A DNA stretch of 64,000 nucleotides. It comes from Flavobacterium sp. JAS (GTDB taxonomy: Bacteria; Bacteroidota; Bacteroidia; Flavobacteriales; Flavobacteriaceae). The position numbers and the translations under genes are program-made. Location of the stretch: assembly GCF_020991455.1 (NCBI RefSeq), contig NZ_JAJMOX010000003.1, positions 1 to 64,000 on the forward strand. The letters run 5' to 3'. This document shows, one piece after another, positions 34,792 through 44,766 of this stretch (position 1 is the stretch's first letter; the number at the start of each line of letters is the position of its first letter). A model generated the notes under the pieces. That model had not been told where the DNA came from and made no database searches. It saw only the letters and a list, made by a program, of their open reading frames with translations.

Positions 34792-36708
34792 ATGAGAGAA
34801 CTTTTAACGATTTCTCTTGTCTTTATTTTGTCTTTTAACAAAATAATTGCACAAGATTCAATTATTGAACACAAAATTCAAAAAGGAGAAACCGCCTATT
34901 TTATTGCCCAAAAGTACAAGGTTTCTGTTGATGAAATTTACAAACTCAACCCTGAATCACAAAGCGGAATCCAAGACAATCAAGTTCTTAAAATCCCAGT
35001 CCATCCGACAGAAAAACAAAATTCAAACCAACAAATTACACACATTGTTGGTGCAAAAGAAACCCTTTTTGGCTTATCAAAACAATATAATGTTTCTGTA
35101 GAAGCCCTTCAAAATGCAAACCCAGTTCTTGCCAACGGACTTCAGATTGGTCAGGAATTAATTATTCCGCAGAATCCTGCAAATCTTCCTAAAACTGAAA
35201 TTACAACTTCTTCAAAAGTTACGCATCAGGTCGTTGCTAAAGAATCTTTGTTTAGCATTGCGAGACAATACAATGTATCCGTTCAGGATTTAGAAAATCA
35301 GAATAAAGAAATTTTAGTCAACGGATTGCAGATTGGTCAGACAATTACAATTCCTAACAAAAGAAAAACATTGGACGGACGTGTTCGCGTGATTAATCAG
35401 GAAACTGTTTTTCATGTGGTTGAACCAAAGGAAACCAAATTTTCGATTGCCAAAAAATATGGAATTTCGATCGATCAATTAGAATCTCAAAATCCCGAAA
35501 TTGTAAACGGATTAATAGTTGGCAATAAATTAGCCATTAATACCAAAGAAGTTAAACCAACAAACGAAAGCGAAGAATTGATGTTGGCTCTTGCCGAAAA
35601 ACAAGTCGTAGTCGAAAAAACAAAAGCAAAAACGGTTGAACTTGAAGATCTAAAAGACAGATTGGTTGTTCAGAAAGAAATGAATCAGAAAATTATAAAA
35701 ATTAATGATCTGAAAGTCAATCTGAACGAAATGAATGGTTCTAAAGAAAATTCGGTTGAGAAATTGCGTTTGGTTTTGGAAGCCAATAAAAATGTGCAGG
35801 ATGTTTTAATGGCAAAACTAGATTCATTGGTAAATACAATGAACAGTGATTTGGTCGATTTGAAAAGAATGGATGTTTTGAATGTAAACGAATCGAAACG
35901 TCTGGAAAAACAATCGTATGAAAGCATTGAGAAAACCAGTGAATTATCGTCTCAATTAAAGAAAGAATTAGCGGAAAATCGAAAAGTTTACGCCGGATTA
36001 ATGAACAAAGTAGAACAAATTGCTGTTGAAGAAAATCAGGTATATAAGAAAAAAATCCGCGAAAGCGAGAAAAACACCGCTTCGACTTCATTACAACAAC
36101 GTCTTTCATTAGAAGAAATTAAGCGTTACAAAATAGAGCAGGAGCAAGGCGATGCACAAAACCAGCTTTTGATTGCTAAAATTGATTCTTTAGATACTCA
36201 GAAAAAAATTGAAGTAAAACGTCATATCAGCAAAGCTTCGTTTTATAGTATGGAAGCCCGAAAATTTGATGATAAACTGGCTTTGGTAAAATTGAAAAAA
36301 TATCAGGATGAAGCAGTTAAAAATCAAAGAAAAACAACATCGGCGGAAGCTTCAAAAACAATTTCGCTGGAAGAGATGAAACGCGAATTAAAGGAAAATC
36401 CTCTTAAAAATGATAAGACGATAAAGGTTGAAGTTTTTGATAATCTTAAAGAAGTTTCAAACGGCTATTACTTAGTTTTAGGTATATTTACAGACGCAAC
36501 GCTAAGAGATAAGCTCATTATGAAACTCATTGATTCTGGCGATTTTAACGCTAGTTTCTTCTTTAACATCAACAGTCTTTCGTATTATGTGTATTCGGAT
36601 AAGTTCGAAAATATGGAAGAAGTGCTGTATAAATGCAAGAAAAAAGAAGAAGATGAGTTATATAAAGAGATCGTTATTGCTAAATTAGAAATTGATCTTA
36701 GAGAATAA
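34792..36708 (+). CDS. four-LysM coiled-coil envelope protein
   Basis: A signal peptide (residues 1-20) is followed by four LysM peptidoglycan-binding repeats at about 26-68, 81-124, 142-187 and 206-250, each of the type KGETAYFIAQKYKVSVDEIYKLNP. A long charged coiled coil spans about 265-530. The C-terminal 75 residues (GYYLVLGIFTDATLRDKLIM, and further on SFFFNINSLSYYVYSD) resemble a SPOR-like domain, as in cell-division and envelope proteins. The product should reside in the periplasm bound to the cell wall. Its neighbour 96 bases downstream repeats the four-LysM plan with another C-terminal domain. Confidence 0.85.
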   Translation: MRELLTISLVFILSFNKIIAQDSIIEHKIQKGETAYFIAQKYKVSVDEIYKLNPESQSGIQDNQVLKIPVHPTEKQNSNQQITHIVGAKETLFGLSKQYNVSVEALQNANPVLANGLQIGQELIIPQNPANLPKTEITTSSKVTHQVVAKESLFSIARQYNVSVQDLENQNKEILVNGLQIGQTITIPNKRKTLDGRVRVINQETVFHVVEPKETKFSIAKKYGISIDQLESQNPEIVNGLIVGNKLAINTKEVKPTNESEELMLALAEKQVVVEKTKAKTVELEDLKDRLVVQKEMNQKIIKINDLKVNLNEMNGSKENSVEKLRLVLEANKNVQDVLMAKLDSLVNTMNSDLVDLKRMDVLNVNESKRLEKQSYESIEKTSELSSQLKKELAENRKVYAGLMNKVEQIAVEENQVYKKKIRESEKNTASTSLQQRLSLEEIKRYKIEQEQGDAQNQLLIAKIDSLDTQKKIEVKRHISKASFYSMEARKFDDKLALVKLKKYQDEAVKNQRKTTSAEASKTISLEEMKRELKENPLKNDKTIKVEVFDNLKEVSNGYYLVLGIFTDATLRDKLIMKLIDSGDFNASFFFNINSLSYYVYSDKFENMEEVLYKCKKKEEDELYKEIVIAKLEIDLRE

Positions 36709-36804
36709 TTAGCGCAAAATTAACAAGTGACAAGAATCTTGTTTTGAAGAGAAATTAGTAACTTGTTTTTTTGAATTAGAAATTAAATTGTTTTAAGCCC
36801 TATT

Positions 36805-38907
36805 ATGAAATATTATTCAACATTATTGTCTCTAGTTTTTTTTGTAACCTGTAATGCTTTTTCACAAGAAAAAGTCGTTAAATACACGGTTTCAAGTGGA
36901 GAATCGATAAACCAGATTGCCGTAAAATTTAAGGTTACGCCTTATGATATTTATGCACTAAATCCTGATGCCAGAAACGGAGTAAAACCAAATACGGTTT
37001 TATTGATCCCGACAAATGGTGCTAAAGCTGTTGCTAAAACAGAAGAAAAATCAGTTAAAAAAACTGCGGGTAAGAATCCAGGTACGCATGAGGTACAGCC
37101 TAAAGAAACGTTATTTGGAATTGAAAAAAAGTATGATATTACCGATGAAGCTTTAAAAGCAGCAAATCCTTTTTTAGTAAAAGATGGTTTGCAAATAGGA
37201 CAAACATTGGTGATTCCTGCAAAAGGATCAACAGCAAAAACAGCGGCTACTGCTAGCAAAACAGTAAAATCTGTTGCGCAGGAAAAGTATGTATATCATG
37301 ATGTTGTAGCAAAAGAGACTAAATTTTCGATAGCAAAAAAGTACGATACTACTATTGAAGATTTAGAAAAGCGTAATCCAGAAATTGTTTCGAGTTTGCC
37401 AGTTGGATACCGATTGACTATAAAAGGACATGCTCCTAAAACAGAAGCTCCTGTACAAACAGTGACAAATGTCGCTAAACCAGCCGAAACTAAAAAAGCG
37501 GCTGAAGCTTCTAAAAAAGCAACTTCTTATATGGAATATCAGGTAAAACCAAAAGAGACTTTTTATAGTTTAGGAAGAACTTTTCATATCTCTCAGGAAG
37601 AGTTAACGCAACTTAATCCTGCGCTTGCTGAAGGTGTAAAAGAAGGAATGGTTTTAAAAGTTCCTGCAGGATATTTGGCACCACAACCAATTATTGTTCA
37701 GGCACAACCTGTTGAAAAAGCAACGGAACAAGCAATCGACAGATCGACAGAAAATACAGCAGGTATTAAAGTTGTTGATAAAGTAAAATCTGAAACGGTT
37801 TCGGTTAATCCTGAAGTGGTGGAATTGACTAAAAAAAGAGGTCAGACCGAACGTAAAAAAGTAGTTTTATTATTGCCGTTTAATTTGGCAAAAATGCAAA
37901 CTGATACTACAAGCATAGCCAACAGAATCAAAGGTGATAAGTTTTTGAATATGACACTTGATTTTTATTCAGGAGCAATGATGGCTATAGATTCGGCTAA
38001 AACTTTAAAATTACCTATTGATGTTGCGATTTATGACTCTCAGGAAACTAAAAGTTCTTCGAACATTTCGAGCTTAATCGCTCAGAATAAATTGCAGGAT
38101 GCAGATGCTGTTGTCGGGCCATTTTATCAAAGTAATGCCGAAACTGCGGCTAACGCATTGCGTTCGTACAATGTTCCTGTGATTTCGCCATTATCAAAAG
38201 ATTCATCGAATTCTATTGATAATTTGTATCAAACAATACCATCGAGTGATGTAGTTAGAAATGCGGTTTTTGATTATATGCGTTCTAAAAACGGAAATAT
38301 TGTTGCTGTGGTAGACAAGAAAAAAGAATCTGTTGTTAACTACATCAAACAAAACCAAAAAGGAGTTGTTTTTGCTGCCTTGACAGAAACAGGAGGTTTG
38401 GATGTGGCTAATTTGAAGGGCCTATTATTGCCAAACAGAATGAATTATGTAGTTATGGAAACAGGTAATACAGCCATGGTTAAAACTACGATAAAAGCTT
38501 TGCTTGATGCACAAAAAACGTGTCAGGTGCAATTGGTAATTTTAGAACCAAACAGCACACTTGATACAGATGAAATTAGTTTTGATAACTTAATAAAATT
38601 GAAATTAATGTACCCTTCTGTAACAAGAGAAAGTGATGAACAGCCTGTTTTGATTTTTGAAAAACAATACCGATTGAAAAATAAAGTAAATCCTAATACT
38701 TATGCAACACGCGGATTTGATGTGACTTTTGATACAATGATGCGTTTGGTACAAGGAAAAACATATCAGGAAACAGCAGATTTAATGACAACAGAACAAG
38801 TTGACAATAAATTCCAGTTTTATAAAAAAGAAGATGGCGGACACGCAAACAAAGGTGTTTACATTTTATATTACGACACCGATTTAACTTTAAAAGTAGC
38901 AAATTAA
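36805..38907 (+). CDS. LysM protein with periplasmic-binding-protein fold (LpoA-like)
   Basis: After a signal peptide (1-21) come four LysM repeats (about 28-70, 93-137, 166-208, 248-292), separated by Lys/Ala-rich linkers. From about residue 350 a type 1 periplasmic-binding fold begins: KKVVLLLPFNLAKM, then GDKFLNMTLDFYSGAMMAID, IDVAIYDSQET, ADAVVGPFYQSNAETAA and VPVISPLSKDSS. This combination recalls LpoA, the outer-membrane activator of a penicillin-binding protein, but with LysM in place of TPR. A role in cell-wall synthesis is inferred. The gene ends in TAATG, overlapping the OsmC gene by one base. Confidence 0.85.
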   Translation: MKYYSTLLSLVFFVTCNAFSQEKVVKYTVSSGESINQIAVKFKVTPYDIYALNPDARNGVKPNTVLLIPTNGAKAVAKTEEKSVKKTAGKNPGTHEVQPKETLFGIEKKYDITDEALKAANPFLVKDGLQIGQTLVIPAKGSTAKTAATASKTVKSVAQEKYVYHDVVAKETKFSIAKKYDTTIEDLEKRNPEIVSSLPVGYRLTIKGHAPKTEAPVQTVTNVAKPAETKKAAEASKKATSYMEYQVKPKETFYSLGRTFHISQEELTQLNPALAEGVKEGMVLKVPAGYLAPQPIIVQAQPVEKATEQAIDRSTENTAGIKVVDKVKSETVSVNPEVVELTKKRGQTERKKVVLLLPFNLAKMQTDTTSIANRIKGDKFLNMTLDFYSGAMMAIDSAKTLKLPIDVAIYDSQETKSSSNISSLIAQNKLQDADAVVGPFYQSNAETAANALRSYNVPVISPLSKDSSNSIDNLYQTIPSSDVVRNAVFDYMRSKNGNIVAVVDKKKESVVNYIKQNQKGVVFAALTETGGLDVANLKGLLLPNRMNYVVMETGNTAMVKTTIKALLDAQKTCQVQLVILEPNSTLDTDEISFDNLIKLKLMYPSVTRESDEQPVLIFEKQYRLKNKVNPNTYATRGFDVTFDTMMRLVQGKTYQETADLMTTEQVDNKFQFYKKEDGGHANKGVYILYYDTDLTLKVAN

Positions 38908-39308
38908 TGACATCAAAAGTAACCTATTTAGGAGATTTAAGAACAAGCTCAATTCATGTGCAATCAGGAAGCGAAATCATCTCTGATGCACCAGTAGATA
39001 ATAACGGAAAAGGTGAAGCTTTTTCTCCAACAGATACAGTTGCTAATGCTTTAGCAAGCTGCATGATGACGATTATGGGAATCAAAGCGCGCGATTTGAG
39101 CGTAGATTTTATTGGATCAACTGCTGAAGTAACCAAAATAATGAATGCTGAACCAAGAAGAATTGGTGCAATCGAAATTGTGTTTGATATGCAAGGTGTT
39201 GAAGACGAGAAAAGCAGAACAATCCTGGAACGTGCCGGAATGACTTGTCCGGTATTTTTAAGTTTAAGTTCAGAAATTGAAAAACGAATTACTTTTAACT
39301 GGAAGTAA
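38907..39308 (+). CDS. OsmC-family protein
   Basis: The 133-residue protein matches the OsmC/Ohr fold: SPTDTVANALASCMMTIMGIKA carries the first redox cysteine, and ILERAGMTCPVFLSLSSEI carries the second. Family members reduce organic hydroperoxides in the cytoplasm with dithiol donors. Start and stop of adjoining genes overlap (TAATG at 38905-38909), so it is translationally coupled to the LysM-LpoA-like gene, a surprising partner for a peroxidase. Confidence 0.88.
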   Translation: MTSKVTYLGDLRTSSIHVQSGSEIISDAPVDNNGKGEAFSPTDTVANALASCMMTIMGIKARDLSVDFIGSTAEVTKIMNAEPRRIGAIEIVFDMQGVEDEKSRTILERAGMTCPVFLSLSSEIEKRITFNWK

Positions 39309-39325
39309 TTTTGTAATGAATATTT

Positions 39326-39365
39326 AAAAAGCCATCAAGATATATTTTCTGATGGCTTTTTTATT
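39326..39365. terminator. bidirectional terminator
   Basis: AAAAAGCCATCA (39326-39337) pairs with TGATGGCTTTTT (39350-39361) between the converging OsmC and GH95 genes, with T-tracts on both strands. Confidence 0.85.
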
Positions 39366-39380
39366 TTTATAGGCTCTTGA

Positions 39381-41690
39381 TTAATTAGGATTATTTTTTA
39401 AAACAAGCGATCCATTTTTCTTAAAAGTAAGCTCCAAAAAATCCTCTGAGAGTTGTTTTATTTTTACGGAATTTTTGGAATCGACAATCCAGTTTTTAAA
39501 AGGTATTTTTAGTTTTGTTTTTCCTCCTTGTTCCGCTACTATCTTAACTTGTTTTACCAATCCATTTTCTTTTGAAGCACTTATAATAAAGGCTCCTTCT
39601 GCTCTTAATTTATCATAGGAAATGTTCTTCCATAAAACGGGTACTGCAGGCATAATCTCTATAAAACCAGCGTAACTTTGCAATAGCATTTCTTGGAGGC
39701 CAGCGGCAAATGCAAAATTGCCTTCTAATGTAAATGGTCGGTATTGAAATTTTGAATAACCGGATTTGGTTTGGTCCCCATTTACATGAAAACTATTTTT
39801 AAGACAAAAAGCCTTAGCAAAAATTTCCAAATCCTTGGCAGCACCTTCACCATCTTTAGCCCTTGCTTTTATGTTTGCCATCCATGAATAAGAATATCCG
39901 CACCAGTAATCAGGTCCAATAGTATCTAACAACTTAATTGTATTTTTAATAAGAGCTTGGGATTTTTCTCCATCCTCCCATTTAATAAGTCCCAAGGGAT
40001 GTATCGCCATCAAATGAGAAAAGTGACGATGCGAATTATTATAGGGTAATGTTGGTGTAATCATCATTTCATTATTTACGGAGATGGCATAATCGGGAAA
40101 TTCATTCTGTATTTGTTTCCAATGAATTGCTTCTTGTTTTAGTCCCAGTTCTTCAGCCAATTCTGATGCTGCTTTAAAGGTAAAAGTCATAAGAGCTAAA
40201 TCATAATTGGAATTTTGATTAAACCAGGCTGAAATGTCATTATCATTAGTCTCCGGGCTGGAACTAATAGGTAGTTTTCTGAAGCCTTTTTCATCTTTAA
40301 CCGTTATTTGTTCCAAAAATTTTGCTACGTCTTTAATCCACGGATATGCTTTTTGTTCCAGGAATTTACGATCCATGCTATAACGCCATTGTAGATAATA
40401 ATGATGTCCCAACCAAGCAGATACGGTAGGAGAGAGAGAATATTGTATCCATCCTCCCATTTCTGTACCATCCAGCGTTGTCACTCCGGGAACAGCCAGA
40501 CCATCAACTCCAAAATACATTTTGGTATACCGTTTATAGTTGGCTTTATTTTTTTCTAAATGATCTATATACCCAGCGGCTTCTTCCAGATGGTTGCTAC
40601 TATAAGAAGGCCAATAGCTTAATTGGGTATTCAGATCATGATGGTAATCACCTTTCCATGGAGGTAAACGACCATTATCTGCAGTCCAAACTGCTTGTAA
40701 TGAGATTGGAGGAGCTCCTTTTCGAGCTGCAGAACCAAACTTGTATTGCTCTAAATACCATTGTTTTTCTAATAAAGAATCTGGTATTTGAATGGCTGAC
40801 TGATTCCAGAATTTCGCCCACCATAAGGTGTGACTTTTTAAATCGGTATTATATCCTCGTTGTAATGCCTTTTTGATAATACTGGAAGCAAGAGGATTTA
40901 TTTCTTTATTTGGATCTTGAGAAGAAATACTCCATACGCCTTCAATAGTAGTATTATTTATTTTTTTCCAGGTCAGACTTATCTGATATTTAAATCCTCC
41001 CCATCCTTCTTGTTCATACGAAATAGAGTTTCCTTCCTGCGTAACTTTCCCTTGTTTATATCCCAATCTGGCTAAATCATCTCCTCCAACGGGGTCTCCT
41101 GAGTTTGTTATTTCTCCTTGATATTTTGGCATTAATAAATGAGGTGTAAATTCCTCTTTTAGATTCTCAAAACGAAACCATCCAATAGGTTGAGTAGCAT
41201 GTACAAATGTTTTTAAAATGGTCCCATTATCCCATTTTACCTCGCATATAGCATCTTTAAGGGAAAGTTTTACAGAGGTAACTGTTCCCCAATTTTGGAT
41301 ATCAAATTCTAAAGAACCGCCAGGTATTTTACTCGGAGCGGGTTCATTATCATAAGGGTCATCAAAATATTTTTGTACAATGTCGTATTCTTTCTTTTCG
41401 ACTTGCTCTTCAACCCATTTATAACTAAATTCCTTAAGATGTAAATCTTTCATCGGTCGTATATCCCATAAATCGGCGCGATCTAATGACATCCGTAAAT
41501 TATTCCCTTTTTGCCATACCAAAGCACCAATCATTCCATTTCCCAACGGAATGCCTTCATCCCATGTTGTTGCGAGAGTTTTAAAATTAAGCTCATATTG
41601 AGAAACAGGTTGGGTTTTGCCAGAAAATTGCTGTGCATTTACGGCACAAACCATTAATACAAATATTAGAAATGAAGAAATGTTTTTCAT
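39381..41690 (-). CDS. GH95-type glycoside hydrolase (alpha-L-fucosidase family)
   Basis: GH95 enzymes are inverting alpha-1,2-L-fucosidases (some act on alpha-L-galactose). The start at 41690 opens a signal peptide (MKNISSFLIFVLMVCAVNAQ) and gives 769 residues; the longer in-frame form would run through the hairpin upstream. Family signatures are WDEGIPLGNGMIGALVWQKG (N-terminal domain), HHDLNTQLSYWPSYSSNHLEEA near residue 353 (the Asn-x-Gln-x-Tyr-Trp-Pro of the catalytic barrel), LPISSSPETNDND, and HRHFSHLMAIHPLGLI near residue 553. It is the last gene of the glycan locus. H-antigen fucose is the natural guess in this context, but the exact linkage is not proven. Confidence 0.82.
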   Translation of the reverse strand: MKNISSFLIFVLMVCAVNAQQFSGKTQPVSQYELNFKTLATTWDEGIPLGNGMIGALVWQKGNNLRMSLDRADLWDIRPMKDLHLKEFSYKWVEEQVEKKEYDIVQKYFDDPYDNEPAPSKIPGGSLEFDIQNWGTVTSVKLSLKDAICEVKWDNGTILKTFVHATQPIGWFRFENLKEEFTPHLLMPKYQGEITNSGDPVGGDDLARLGYKQGKVTQEGNSISYEQEGWGGFKYQISLTWKKINNTTIEGVWSISSQDPNKEINPLASSIIKKALQRGYNTDLKSHTLWWAKFWNQSAIQIPDSLLEKQWYLEQYKFGSAARKGAPPISLQAVWTADNGRLPPWKGDYHHDLNTQLSYWPSYSSNHLEEAAGYIDHLEKNKANYKRYTKMYFGVDGLAVPGVTTLDGTEMGGWIQYSLSPTVSAWLGHHYYLQWRYSMDRKFLEQKAYPWIKDVAKFLEQITVKDEKGFRKLPISSSPETNDNDISAWFNQNSNYDLALMTFTFKAASELAEELGLKQEAIHWKQIQNEFPDYAISVNNEMMITPTLPYNNSHRHFSHLMAIHPLGLIKWEDGEKSQALIKNTIKLLDTIGPDYWCGYSYSWMANIKARAKDGEGAAKDLEIFAKAFCLKNSFHVNGDQTKSGYSKFQYRPFTLEGNFAFAAGLQEMLLQSYAGFIEIMPAVPVLWKNISYDKLRAEGAFIISASKENGLVKQVKIVAEQGGKTKLKIPFKNWIVDSKNSVKIKQLSEDFLELTFKKNGSLVLKNNPN

Positions 41691-41728
41691 TTTTTGTTTT
41701 ATTTCTTGTTCAAAAATGTCATAAAATA

Positions 41729-41760
41729 AGCAAGAGGGCACCATGACTTGCCCTCTTGCT
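41729..41760 (-). other. stem-loop ahead of the GH95 gene
   Basis: AGCAAGAGGGCA (41729-41740) pairs perfectly with TGCCCTCTTGCT (41749-41760). It lies 38 bases before the GH95 ATG and 23 bases past the GH109 stop; the T-tract is weak. Confidence 0.8.
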
Positions 41761-41783
41761 TCCTTCAACTAACCAATAAATAT

Positions 41784-43163
41784 TTATTCTGAAAATTCTA
41801 ATTTTTGTAATTTGTTCCATCCGCCACGAGTGAAATCAGGAATTTCTACCGGAACAGAACCTTTATCCAATGATATTTCTGTTAAAGGCCCTAAACAAGA
41901 CCACTCAGCTAAATCGTAAACATCCATATCAAGTGGAAGTCCTTTTTGTAAGCAGTGGATCAAACGATAATCCATTACGAAATCCATTCCGCCGTGACCG
42001 CCTACTTTTTTGGCTTGTTCTTCGATATTTTTCACAATCGGATGTTTGTATTTTTCCATCAAAGTTTTTTTAACTTCTTCAGGAACAAATGAATGTGCGC
42101 TTAATTTTTCGTGATTTGGTTTTACATCATCGCCTAATTCTTTACCATCTAAAGCATAACCTTCTAACGGATATTTGTTTGCAAAACCTTTCGTTCCGCT
42201 CAATTGATACATTCTGCTATAAGGGCGAGGAGAAGTCACATCATGCTGAATTTGAATTGTTTTTCCGTTTTCAGTACGAATCATTGTCATTGTATGATCT
42301 CCGTTTCTAAAATCTTTTATTTCCTGACCTGATTTTTCTTTGATATAAGCCGGATTTCCAACCGCTTTTGTATCCATAGAAACCAGAAAATTCATTTTGT
42401 CACCACGATGAATATTCAACGCCTGACAAGCTGGCCCCATTCCGTGAGTGGCGTAAACATCACCACGATGTTTGATGTTGTAATCCATTCTCCAGTTGTT
42501 CCAGTATTCACCCCAAAAAGGCTGAAGTCCGTGAATATAAGATCCTTCGGCATGCAGAATTTCGCCAAATAAACCTTGTTGCGCCATGTTTAATGTCGTC
42601 AGTTCGAAGAAATCATAAACGCAATTTTCAAGCTGCATACAATGTTTTCTGGTTTTTTCGGAGGTATCGATAAGATCCCAAATTTCTTTCATTGTTAAGG
42701 CTCCGGGAACTTCTATTGCAACGTGTTTACCATGTTTCATAGCCTGAACTCCAATTAAAGCGTGATGTTTCCAATCTGTGGCAACATAGACTAAATCTAC
42801 ATTTGGCAATGCTGTGACTTTTCTCCAGGCATTTTCGTCTCCAAAAAATTCCTGTGCTTTTGGAAGTCCCGCTTTGGTCAGAATTTCATTTGCCGATTGT
42901 GTGTTTTTTTCTAACATATCACAAAGCGCGACGATTTCGACACCGGGAATATGAGTCATACGTTCAACAGCTCCGGGACCGCGCATTCCAAGTCCGATAA
43001 AGGCAACGCGAACAGTTGGAATTGGATCTGTGGCCAAACGCAAAACATCTTGTTGATCTTTTGGACGTGAAGGAGTTTTGGTTTTAATCATTTGTGCCGA
43101 TGCAATCGTTCCTCCGAACAAAACAAAAGCGACTAATATGAATTTTAAAAAATTGGTTTTCAT
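41784..43163 (-). CDS. GH109-type NAD-dependent glycosidase (Gfo/Idh/MocA fold)
   Basis: GH109 enzymes hydrolyse terminal alpha-GalNAc, including the blood-group A sugar, by transient oxidation with tightly bound NAD+. The start at 43163 gives 459 residues with a signal peptide (MKTNFLKFILVAFVLFGGTIASAQ), which fits a periplasmic glycosidase rather than a cytosolic dehydrogenase. The Rossmann motif is AFIGLGMRGPG (about 54-64). The region HVAIEVPGALTMKEIWDLID, then LENCVYDFFELTTLNMAQQG, ILHAEGSYIHGLQPFW and YATHGMGPACQALNI (about 238-252) parallels known GH109 sequences. An exported sugar oxidoreductase is the alternative. It follows the DUF3472 gene by 28 bases. Confidence 0.82.
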   Translation of the reverse strand: MKTNFLKFILVAFVLFGGTIASAQMIKTKTPSRPKDQQDVLRLATDPIPTVRVAFIGLGMRGPGAVERMTHIPGVEIVALCDMLEKNTQSANEILTKAGLPKAQEFFGDENAWRKVTALPNVDLVYVATDWKHHALIGVQAMKHGKHVAIEVPGALTMKEIWDLIDTSEKTRKHCMQLENCVYDFFELTTLNMAQQGLFGEILHAEGSYIHGLQPFWGEYWNNWRMDYNIKHRGDVYATHGMGPACQALNIHRGDKMNFLVSMDTKAVGNPAYIKEKSGQEIKDFRNGDHTMTMIRTENGKTIQIQHDVTSPRPYSRMYQLSGTKGFANKYPLEGYALDGKELGDDVKPNHEKLSAHSFVPEEVKKTLMEKYKHPIVKNIEEQAKKVGGHGGMDFVMDYRLIHCLQKGLPLDMDVYDLAEWSCLGPLTEISLDKGSVPVEIPDFTRGGWNKLQKLEFSE

Positions 43164-43191
43164 AGTTAATTTGTTTTTTTTAATCAATTTA

Positions 43192-44514
43192 TCAAGGTAA
43201 ATTGTTGAAATTGATTTCTGGTTTTTTATTGTTTAATGGTCTGGTAAAAATGGTTTTAGGTGTTATGTAATCGTTAAAAAAACCTCCGTCTTTTAGATAA
43301 AATGAACCTTTGTCAAGTCCGCCTGCAAAATCCATTCGATACTCTTTTGCGCCGGTATTATCTGTTGTAAAACGGGTTGAATTAATTTCTGTCCAGGTTC
43401 CTTTATCGTCGCAAATCCACTGATTGTTAAATAAAACTTTGCGTGATAAATCGCCTTGTTCCGGAACAAAATTTTCTAAAAACGAATGAAATCTTTTTAA
43501 ATACGTATTGGTTTGTGGACGGTTAAAACTGGCAATTAAAAGCCATTTGTTCAACTCGGGAGCAAAAAAATAAGCGGTATAATTGGTGCTGTTGTTGTTT
43601 TGGGGAATTCCGTGAAGCAAGAATTTATAGGTTGTTCCTGATTTCCAACTGTATTGCAGATAACTTTGTCCGCCGGAACCTTCGCTTCCGAATTCGCCAG
43701 TATGAACATTTTCCCCTTTTTTAAGCATTTTGATTTTATGCGTTTCCGGAATACTTTTGGGATCATCGGTATTAAACGGACTCCAAACCGAAAATAAAAT
43801 TCTTCTTTCGGTTGCCGAGTTTACCTGAATTCCAAAATAACCTTCTCCAAAACCGTTTGCCATGAAATAAGAACCTATTTTGTCTTCATTTTCCGGAACG
43901 GTAACTTCGTTATAATACCATTCGGCATTTGTAGTTTCAGGAACCTGATAGTTCAAATGTACAGATGGTCCGCGGCGTCCCCAATGGTAAAAATTTCCTT
44001 CGTCATTTGGGACATAAGCAATTTTACCATCATAATCTTCACTTGAAATTGTTAGACGATTAATAGACGGAAATTGATTTCCGGTTTTAGTGATTCCTTT
44101 TATTTTAATAGCAACATAACCTGCTTTGTCGATTTTCCAGTTTCCAACAGTTATTGCCTTTTTTGTAGTGTCGAATTTTACTTTTTTAGAAGTTCCGTTG
44201 ATCAAAAATTCTAATTCTGATTTTCCAAAAACTTCAACAGATTCTTCAACGGTAATTCGAAATGTCCCAGCTTTATAAATTCTAAAATAAGCCGTAAAAA
44301 TTTCCTTAGAATCTGTCCAGTTTTCGATGCCATTATCTGTTAGGGTATTGCTTCCGTCAATATGTTTAGAGCTGTAAGCGTTACCGCCAAGTGGCAGCGA
44401 GATTTCGTTTTTCGGATTTCCGATAGTTATCTTTTTTATCGAAGAATCGGCTTTAGCTACAGCAGAAAAAGGCACTAATACTGAAGCGAGAAATAAGTAA
44501 AATAAGTTTTTCAT
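43192..44514 (-). CDS. exported DUF3472/DUF5077 protein
   Basis: A signal peptide (1-20) precedes an N-terminal beta-sandwich (about 30-150, DUF5077-like; ISLPLGGNAYSSKHIDG, then KAGTFRITVEESVEVFGKSE) and a larger beta domain (about 165-420, DUF3472-like; GRRGPSVHLNYQVPETTNAE, FGEGYFGIQVNSATERRILF and SVWSPFNTDDP). Both domains recur together in exported proteins of Bacteroidota carbohydrate loci; carbohydrate binding is suspected but I know of no proven activity. It heads the segment DUF3472-GH109-GH95 and has a 10-bp leader stem-loop, which suggests its own control point. Confidence 0.75.
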   Translation of the reverse strand: MKNLFYLFLASVLVPFSAVAKADSSIKKITIGNPKNEISLPLGGNAYSSKHIDGSNTLTDNGIENWTDSKEIFTAYFRIYKAGTFRITVEESVEVFGKSELEFLINGTSKKVKFDTTKKAITVGNWKIDKAGYVAIKIKGITKTGNQFPSINRLTISSEDYDGKIAYVPNDEGNFYHWGRRGPSVHLNYQVPETTNAEWYYNEVTVPENEDKIGSYFMANGFGEGYFGIQVNSATERRILFSVWSPFNTDDPKSIPETHKIKMLKKGENVHTGEFGSEGSGGQSYLQYSWKSGTTYKFLLHGIPQNNNSTNYTAYFFAPELNKWLLIASFNRPQTNTYLKRFHSFLENFVPEQGDLSRKVLFNNQWICDDKGTWTEINSTRFTTDNTGAKEYRMDFAGGLDKGSFYLKDGGFFNDYITPKTIFTRPLNNKKPEINFNNLP

Positions 44515-44543
44515 TTTATGGTTGATTAGTTTTTTTTGAATTA

Positions 44544-44570
44544 CCTCTCTAATGAACCAAATTAGAGAGG
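44544..44570 (-). other. stem-loop ahead of the DUF3472 gene
   Basis: CCTCTCTAAT (44544-44553) pairs perfectly with ATTAGAGAGG (44561-44570), 29 bases before the ATG. No T-run follows, so it is not an ordinary terminator. Confidence 0.7.
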
Positions 44571-44766
44571 CTTCAAAAACAAAAACCTAAAAAATTATGG
44601 GTTTGAGTCTGGTTGTTTTTATTTTAAATACTTGATTTTTTTTATGTTTTAATCTATTAATGAGCGACTTAAAATGATAGAAAGGCATGAATAAATTCGT
44701 GCTGAATTTTTATTGTTTAACGAAACTATCGAATATATTTTGATTAACCAAGAAAAAACATAAAAA

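Noticed and set aside
41784..43163. Cytosolic sugar dehydrogenase
   Set aside because: A signal peptide and the neighbourhood of glycosidases favour the GH109 interpretation, though the fold is shared.
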